DNA from: an uncultured Oscillospiraceae bacterium | Lineage (GTDB): Bacteria > Bacillota > Clostridia > Oscillospirales > Oscillospiraceae | Assembly (NCBI GenBank): GCA_934668295.1 | Contig: CAKUND010000019.1 | Coordinates: 1-18,357, forward strand | DNA length: 18,357 bases | Reading direction: 5' to 3' | Part shown: piece after piece, positions 14,580 through 18,357 of the stretch | How the letters are laid out: every line of letters starts with the position of its first letter | How positions within the stretch are numbered: position 1 is the first letter of the stretch | The notes under the pieces: model-generated | The model's input: the letters and a program-made list of their open reading frames with translations, nothing else | The model's database searches: none | Told to the model about the DNA's origin: nothing | Translations under genes and position numbers: made by a program

Positions 14580-14654
14580 AGAAGAAGCGAACCCCCGCGG
14601 GCCGTTGCTGTTTTCAGCACCAGAGCCCTTTACTTTGGGGTTGGCTTCTTTTTT
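14580..14654 (+). ncRNA. Candidate small structured RNA with intrinsic terminator
   Basis: This stretch of about 75 nt has no credible reading frame. Its 5' end AAGAAGC (14582-14588) pairs with GCTTCTT (14644-14650). After one G.G mismatch the stem continues with AACCCC (14590-14595) against GGGGTT (14637-14642). Inside, GGGC (14599-14602) can pair with GCCC (14625-14628), and GCTG (14607-14610) with CAGC (14615-14618) around a TTTT loop. The outer stem ends in TTTTTT (14649-14654). A promoter with a perfect -35 lies just upstream. No plus-strand gene lies upstream that this terminator could serve, which supports a free-standing RNA. I do not recognise a known RNA family. It could instead be part of a dispersed repeat. 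Confidence 0.45.
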
Positions 14655-14674
14655 CATTTGGTTCATAAGGGGAG

Positions 14675-14799
14675 CTGTAGGGGCCGATGCCCACTGCATC
14701 GGCCCCTACAACGAAATGGGCAGGCGTTTGCGAATTCGCCGCAGATTTTTGAGAAACTGCTGCATTCTGTCGGGCGGACGCAGAGCCCCGCCCTTACAG
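14675..14799. mobile_element. MITE-like intergenic element with two stem-loops
   Basis: A 125-bp non-coding element has ends CTGTAGGGGC (left) and GCCCTTACAG (right), inverted repeats of each other at 9 of 10 positions. The left half carries a perfect 15-bp stem with a 5-nt loop (14676-14710). The right half carries GGGCGG/CCGCCC flanked by CTGT/ACAG (14767-14799). GAG (or GGAG, if one end base is shared) flanks both sides and could be a target duplication. Elements of this style are, to my knowledge, common between genes of gut Oscillospiraceae. Copy number cannot be seen here. Confidence 0.55.
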
Positions 14800-14811
14800 G
14801 AGATGCTCCGC

Positions 14812-14976
14812 TTAAGGGGCGGCGGGAGGCTCGGGCGCGTCCAGATACTGCGCTTCGCAGCGCTGCTCGGCGTCGATCAGGATCTGCTTTGCCTGACCGT
14901 AATTGCCCTGTTCGATGGCCTCAATGGCCCGTTCTGCGGCGCAGACCATTTCGGCGTAGAATGTTTGGTATTGCAT
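14812..14976 (-). CDS. Small helical protein, 54 aa, unknown function
   Basis: This is a short gene with strong signals: a promoter TTTACA-17-TATAAT, AGGAGG seven bases before the ATG at 14976, and a TAA stop. The product begins MQYQTFYAEMVCAAERAIEA. It is predicted to be two amphipathic helices (residues 3-22 and 26-44) followed by a Pro/Ala tail. The helix-turn-helix-pair look ('AIEAIEQGNYGQAKQIL') resembles a single TPR-like hairpin. It is divergent from an RHH regulator gene, and an operator-like repeat sits inside its promoter, so it is probably repressed by that regulator. The last codons are close to the MITE-like element. I do not know a function; partner protein, phage-type or toxin-antitoxin accessory roles are open. 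Confidence 0.8.
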   Translation of the reverse strand: MQYQTFYAEMVCAAERAIEAIEQGNYGQAKQILIDAEQRCEAQYLDAPEPPAAP

Positions 14977-15011
14977 GATGTAACCTCCTGTCGGAATTTC
15001 TTGATATTTCC

Positions 15012-15040
15012 ATTATAGTATACTTCCATAAGTATGTAAA
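15012..15040 (-). promoter_or_regulatory. Promoter of the 54-aa protein gene
   Basis: On the minus strand TTTACA (15035-15040), a 17-nt spacer and a perfect TATAAT (15012-15017) stand about 36 nt before the start codon. The spacer holds one of three operator-like repeats. Confidence 0.75.
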
Positions 15041-15105
15041 TTGTATCATTCCGACAAAAATATACTTATAGAATTATACATCTTGTCTCATACTTACAGT
15101 AGTAT
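15020..15105. promoter_or_regulatory. Three operator-like inverted repeats in the divergent promoter region
   Basis: Three 16-bp sites share the form ATACTT-N4-[AT]A[GT]TAT. They are ATACTTCCATAAGTAT (15020-15035), ATACTTATAGAATTAT (15062-15077) and ATACTTACAGTAGTAT (15090-15105). The first is a perfect inverted repeat and the others have one mismatch. They are 42 and 28 bp apart. The first lies between the -35 and -10 of the 54-aa gene. The other two lie over the probable plus-strand promoter, for example near CCGACA (15051-15056) and TATACA (15075-15080). They are best explained as binding sites for the adjacent RHH protein. Confidence 0.7.
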
Positions 15106-15122
15106 AAGCATGAGGTGAGAGC

Positions 15123-15317
15123 ATGGCGTATTCAGACGCGCAAAAGGAAGCGACCGCGCGATATAACAAAAAAGCATATGATTTCATCAGCGTTGTCGTT
15201 CCGAAGGGCAAGCGCAAGCGGATCGCTGACTATGCCGCCTCGCAGGGAAAGAGCATGAACCGCTTTATCAACGACGCCATCGACGCGCAGATGCCGCCGG
15301 AAAAGCCGGAAGAATAA
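15123..15317 (+). CDS. Ribbon-helix-helix (Arc/CopG-like) DNA-binding protein
   Basis: This 64-aa basic protein has the layout of an RHH regulator: a beta-strand segment 'FISVVVPKG' (21-29), then helices 'KRKRIADYAASQG' and 'SMNRFINDAIDAQM'. RHH proteins bind DNA as dimers through the strands, and many repress their own gene. AGGTGA lies five bases before the ATG. It is the only plus-strand protein gene in the window and converges with the kinase operon on a shared terminator. Close relatives in Clostridia are often annotated as antitoxins or as accessory regulators from mobile elements. No typical toxin gene follows it, and the divergent 54-aa gene is the only candidate partner. Confidence 0.85.
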   Translation: MAYSDAQKEATARYNKKAYDFISVVVPKGKRKRIADYAASQGKSMNRFINDAIDAQMPPEKPEE

Positions 15318-15319
15318 GC

Positions 15320-15363
15320 ACAGCCCCGTTTCGCCGATCCGGCGAAACGGGGCTGTTTGTTTG
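15320..15363. terminator. Bidirectional intrinsic terminator
   Basis: CAGCCCCGTTTCGCCG (15321-15336) pairs perfectly with 15340-15355 around a 3-nt loop, and an outer A-T pair gives 17 bp in all. On the plus strand it is followed by TTTGTTTGCTT, and it starts 3 nt after the RHH stop codon. On the minus strand it lies just past the kinase stop, with a weaker tail. It separates two convergent units. Confidence 0.85.
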
Positions 15364-15370
15364 CTTCTGA

Positions 15371-16261
15371 TCAAAGCGCCTCGATGGCGGCGCGCACCTC
15401 GTCCATCATGGGGATGGAGACGGCTGCGCCGGGACGGGTGACGGAGATAGCGGAGGCCATGGAGGCATACTGCATCGCCGTCTGGCGATCCATGCCCTGC
15501 GCGAGACAGCCGACGAAGTAGCCCATGTAGGTGTCGCCCGCGCCGGTCGTGTCGACGGCCTTGACGGGGTACGCGCACTGCCGGACCTCCACGCCGTCCT
15601 TCCAGCTGACAGAGCCGGCAGAGCCGAGCGTCAGCAGAATGCCAAGCTCCGGATAGCGCCGCTTGAGCGTCTCATAGCCCTCCTGCGGATCCTCGCAGCC
15701 GGCCATGCGGGCGCATTCGATCTCGTTGACGACCAGCCAGTCGACGCCGCTCAGATCGACGTGCAGAATTTCCTCCGAGATGGGCGACACGTTCAGCACG
15801 ATGCGCAGCCCGCGCCGGACGGCAGCCTGCAGCATATAGGTCAGATTGGACATCTCATTCTGCATCAGCAGATAATCGCCCGCGTCAAAATGAGAGAAGA
15901 CCTCGTCGATATCCTCCGGCGAAACGGCCATGTTCGATCCGCCGTAGGTGAAGATGCAGTTCTGCCCGCTCGGCTCGACCTGAATGATGGCGTGGCCCTG
16001 CGGGATCTGCGTGCGCTTCAGATAGCGCAGATCGATGCCGCAGTTTGACAGCAGCTCTGCCAGCGGCGTGCCCTCCGCGCCGAGCAGACCGGCGTGATAG
16101 AGCTTCTGGCCGCTGCGCGCCACGGCGATGGACTGGTTCAGCCCCTTGCCGCCTGCATTCTGGGTATAGCTTTTTGTGTGGATCGTCTCGCCCGCGCGGC
16201 AGAAATGGTCGACGGCGTAGACATGATCGATATTCAGAGAACCAAAATTGACGACATTCAT
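15371..16261 (-). CDS. PfkB family carbohydrate kinase, ribokinase-like
   Basis: The 296-aa cytoplasmic kinase is of the ribokinase type. It has 'GSLNID' near the N-terminus (7-12), the substrate-binding 'NAGGKGLNQSIA' (35-46) and the second PfkB signature 'DTTGAGDTYMGYF' (237-249), where Asp243 is the catalytic base. 'TLGSAGSV' (211-218) fits the nucleotide site. It should phosphorylate a pentose or nucleoside-type sugar with ATP. I chose the ATG at 16261, eight bases after GGAGG; an upstream in-frame ATG at 16276 lies ahead of that ribosome binding site, so it cannot use it. It lies 70 nt after the symporter gene with no terminator between them, so import and phosphorylation are probably linked. 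The sugar is not identifiable from the sequence. Confidence 0.9.
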   Translation of the reverse strand: MNVVNFGSLNIDHVYAVDHFCRAGETIHTKSYTQNAGGKGLNQSIAVARSGQKLYHAGLLGAEGTPLAELLSNCGIDLRYLKRTQIPQGHAIIQVEPSGQNCIFTYGGSNMAVSPEDIDEVFSHFDAGDYLLMQNEMSNLTYMLQAAVRRGLRIVLNVSPISEEILHVDLSGVDWLVVNEIECARMAGCEDPQEGYETLKRRYPELGILLTLGSAGSVSWKDGVEVRQCAYPVKAVDTTGAGDTYMGYFVGCLAQGMDRQTAMQYASMASAISVTRPGAAVSIPMMDEVRAAIEAL

Positions 16262-16331
16262 CGAATGGACCTCCATCGTTGAAATTACAGCTTTCGCTTA
16301 CTGATAGAATACCTGCTCCATACAGCAGTTG

Positions 16332-17774
16332 TCAAGCCTTGCGCGGGTCAAGATAGACAGACGGATGCCTTTTATATGTCGCAAGGCTCACCAGCACGAG
16401 CGCCAGCGCGCAGGCGATCGCGCCCGGCACCGTCGCGCCGAGGCCGAACGGCTGGCCCAGCAGCTTCCACGCGATCGTGACCGTAAAGCCCGCCGCCATG
16501 CCGGACAGAACGCCCGCCTTCGTCGCCTTTTTCCAATAGAGCGCGGCGAACGCCGGGAGCCCCGCCGCGGCGGCATAGAAGCTCCACGCGAACATGAGGA
16601 TGTTATACGCGTTTTTGATGTACAGCGCGATCAGCAGCGCACCCAGCGGCAGAACGACGGCGAACACGCGCGTGAGCCGCAGCTCCTTCTTTTCCGGCGT
16701 GTCCGGCCGGAAGACCTTATAGATATCATGCACGCACGTCTGCACGGAGACGATGAGATAGCTGTCCGCCGTGGACATGATGACGGACAGAATGCCCGCC
16801 AGCGCCAAGCCTGTCAGGCCGACCGGGAGAATCTCGATTGCCAGCGCCGGAACGACCGCGTCGGTCGAGCCGTAGGCCGCGAGCTTCTCCGCCGGGACGA
16901 GCTGGTGCGCAACCACGCCCATGAACCACACCAGCGGGATCGTCAGCCCATAGGCCAGCGTCCCGAGGAACAGCCCCTCCTTGGCGGATTTTCTGTTTTT
17001 TGCAGCGAATGCCCGCTGCCACATCTCCGCGCCGGCCAGCGTGAAGACAAAATAGGTGATAATATCGCCGACGATGCTGCCGTCGATGTACGGCTTTGCC
17101 AGCTCGGGTGCCAGATTCTGCACAAAATTGCCGATCCCGCCGAGCTTGACGAGCGACGAAGCCGGGATCAGGATATACACGAACAAAATCAGCATGACAA
17201 ACTGGAACACGTCCGTATAAATGACGCCGAACAGGCCGGACGTGGCTGTATAGATGATAAAGACCGCGCAGGCGATCAAGGCACCCATTTCATAGGAAAT
17301 GCCGATCTCGCCGCCGAGCATGTTGATGATCGTGGCCGTCGCCGTGACCTGTGAGGCGACCGTGCCCATCATCGTGAACGCAATGAGGCAGCCCAGCACG
17401 ACCTTGGACGTCTTGCCGAAGCGCTGCTCAAAGAGATCTGGGATGGACGTGACGCCGAATTTCGTGCCGACGTCCGAGATGCGCCCGGCGAAGCCAGAGA
17501 AGATGAACATGCCAAGCAGATACGGCAGCGCCGTCATAATGGCCTTGAAGCCGCTCGAATACGCGACGCCCGCGCGCCCCATCAGGCCGCTGCCGCCGAT
17601 GATGGTCGCGCAGACGGTGGCCATCAGAACCAGCGGCCCGAAGGAGCGCCCGCCGAGATAATAATCGTCCATGCTCCGAACCTTTTTGACGACTACAAGG
17701 CCGATGAGCACCATTGCAATGAGATATGCGCCGATGATCGCCAGATCGAGCGCGTGAATTTCGTTGTGAACCAC
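16332..17774 (-). CDS. Sodium:solute symporter (SSS family)
   Basis: The 480-aa polytopic membrane protein has the LeuT fold of the SSS family, which couples solute uptake to sodium entry. Typical parts are 'DYYLGGRSFGPLVL' (37-50), 'GLFGVIYTDVFQF' (180-192), 'AGAEMWQR' (247-254) and 'AGILSVIMSTADSYLIV' (326-342), the last with the Ser/Thr residues of the sodium site. The start is a GTG at 17774 with AAAGGAG six bases upstream. An earlier in-frame codon at 17879 would give a hydrophilic extension overlapping the regulator gene and is rejected. It lies 40 nt after the regulator gene. The substrate class (osmolyte, sugar, nucleoside, carboxylate) is not fixed by the motifs; the kinase downstream favours a sugar or nucleoside. 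Confidence 0.9.
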   Translation of the reverse strand: MVHNEIHALDLAIIGAYLIAMVLIGLVVVKKVRSMDDYYLGGRSFGPLVLMATVCATIIGGSGLMGRAGVAYSSGFKAIMTALPYLLGMFIFSGFAGRISDVGTKFGVTSIPDLFEQRFGKTSKVVLGCLIAFTMMGTVASQVTATATIINMLGGEIGISYEMGALIACAVFIIYTATSGLFGVIYTDVFQFVMLILFVYILIPASSLVKLGGIGNFVQNLAPELAKPYIDGSIVGDIITYFVFTLAGAEMWQRAFAAKNRKSAKEGLFLGTLAYGLTIPLVWFMGVVAHQLVPAEKLAAYGSTDAVVPALAIEILPVGLTGLALAGILSVIMSTADSYLIVSVQTCVHDIYKVFRPDTPEKKELRLTRVFAVVLPLGALLIALYIKNAYNILMFAWSFYAAAAGLPAFAALYWKKATKAGVLSGMAAGFTVTIAWKLLGQPFGLGATVPGAIACALALVLVSLATYKRHPSVYLDPRKA

Positions 17775-17814
17775 GTGTGTCTCCTTTCCTTCCGGCAGGC
17801 AGACACCCGCCGGA

Positions 17815-18357
17815 TCATGATACTTCTGTTTTGCTGAAAAACCGGGCGACGGCCTCCCGGGCCTCCGCGTCACCCACAAACATGATCAGATCGCCGCCGC
17901 ACAGCTCTGCATACGGCCCCGGCGAGACGGTCAGCGCGTCAGCGCGTCCGATCGCGACGACGGTCGCGCCCGTCGCCTGCCAGAAGTGGAGCGAGCCGAG
18001 GGTTTTCCCCGCATCCGGCCAGTCCTGCGGCACGCGGCAGGAGAAGGGCTTCAGCTGCTCCGCAGCCGGTACGGGCTGCGCAGGATCGTCGAGAATACTG
18101 CCGCACAGCTCCGACACCTGCCGCGCCACAGACTCCTGCTGGGCAAGCAGCGCGCGCAGCCGCTGCTTCTTCTGCCGCAGCGCAAGCTTTTCACCGACCA
18201 TCTGCAAATAGCGTTTCGCGTTTTCCGCAGACAGAACGTATACGCCGCTCTGCTCCTTGACGGTCACGACCCGCATGTCGCGCAGCAGCTGCACGGACTT
18301 GCGGATCGTCTCGGGAGAGACCTGATACTCAGACGAAAGCTTCGAGCGCCCGGAGAG
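17815..18357 (-). CDS. GntR-type wHTH / coiled-coil / RCK_C regulator, BusR-like (5' end outside window)
   Basis: This is a partial gene of 180 visible residues, open to the window edge. The visible N-terminus 'LSGRSKLSSEYQVSPETIRKSVQLLRDMRVV' is the recognition part of a GntR winged helix. It is followed by the wing ('VKEQSGVYVLS'), a coiled coil (about 55-95, 'LALRQKKQRLRALLAQQES') and a C-terminal TrkA_C/RCK_C domain ('GKTLGSLHFW', 'TVSPGPYAELCGGDLIMFVG'). This architecture is that of BusR, a c-di-AMP-responsive repressor of osmolyte uptake in lactic acid bacteria. By analogy it may repress its own operon with the sodium symporter when c-di-AMP is high. Its start and promoter lie to the right of the window. 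Confidence 0.85.
   Translation of the reverse strand, partial: LSGRSKLSSEYQVSPETIRKSVQLLRDMRVVTVKEQSGVYVLSAENAKRYLQMVGEKLALRQKKQRLRALLAQQESVARQVSELCGSILDDPAQPVPAAEQLKPFSCRVPQDWPDAGKTLGSLHFWQATGATVVAIGRADALTVSPGPYAELCGGDLIMFVGDAEAREAVARFFSKTEVS

Noticed and set aside
14362..15018. Plus-strand frames of 218 and 160 codons across the intergenic region
   Set aside because: They run through the tandem repeat, hairpins and the MITE-like element, and lack ribosome binding sites. The strong promoter and AGGAGG on the minus strand show that the 54-aa gene is the real one here.
15123..15317. Classical type II toxin-antitoxin operon
   Set aside because: The RHH gene is followed at once by a terminator, with no toxin gene after it. 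A divergent partner remains possible and is reported as a finding, but it is not the standard arrangement.
16329..17354. A 341-codon plus-strand frame opposite the symporter
   Set aside because: It is very Arg/Asp-rich with no domain; the symporter on the other strand accounts for the region.

Overview
The window looks like the chromosome of a Gram-positive gut Clostridia member, most likely Oscillospirales/Oscillospiraceae. This is an inference from high GC, many Gram-positive lipoproteins with AGGAGG-type ribosome binding sites, a complete dlt set, and intergenic stem-loop repeats of a style I associate with that group. I could not run a taxonomic search. Nearly everything is transcribed right to left (minus strand).

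Layout, left to right. (1) At 101-919 lies an amino-acid-type ABC transporter solute-binding lipoprotein with its own promoter and a downstream stem-loop. (2) From 14362 down to 1137 runs one tightly packed minus-strand cluster of 15 genes. In transcription order these are: a lipoprotein with S-layer-homology-like repeats and a transglutaminase-like domain; two small lipoproteins; a short transglutaminase-like lipoprotein; dltA, dltB, dltC, dltD and a DltX-like peptide; a third small lipoprotein; a secreted C39-like cysteine peptidase; a single-pass membrane protein; a third transglutaminase-like lipoprotein; then, after a strong intrinsic terminator/attenuator, a second MBOAT acyltransferase and its AlgJ/AlgX-like SGNH partner. 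A terminator at 1050-1115 closes it. (3) The roughly 760-bp interval 14363-15122 holds the probable cluster promoter with a palindrome on its -10, a 24-bp tandem duplication, a candidate small RNA on the plus strand with promoter and terminator, a 125-bp MITE-like element, and a 54-aa gene. That gene is divergent from a ribbon-helix-helix (RHH) regulator gene across an intergenic region with three regularly built operator-like repeats. (4) On the right is an operon of a GntR/coiled-coil/RCK_C regulator (BusR-like, cut by the window edge), a sodium:solute symporter and a ribokinase-like PfkB kinase. It converges with the RHH gene on a bidirectional terminator.

How the genes may work together. 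DltA charges DltC with D-alanine, and DltB, DltX and DltD pass it outward to teichoic acid. The second MBOAT ends in the same F-[IV]-Y-x-x-F hexapeptide as the DltX peptide, and it is paired with an SGNH enzyme, so it probably acylates another envelope polymer. Three transglutaminase-fold lipoproteins with intact Cys-His-Asp residues, one C39-like peptidase and a family of small lipoproteins are interleaved with both acylation machines. The whole looks like an envelope modification and surveillance cluster. The coupling between the acylation and protease-like parts is inferred from gene order alone.

The regulator at the right edge suggests c-di-AMP (osmotic) control of the symporter, but the co-transcribed kinase points to a sugar or nucleoside substrate. 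That mismatch is unresolved.
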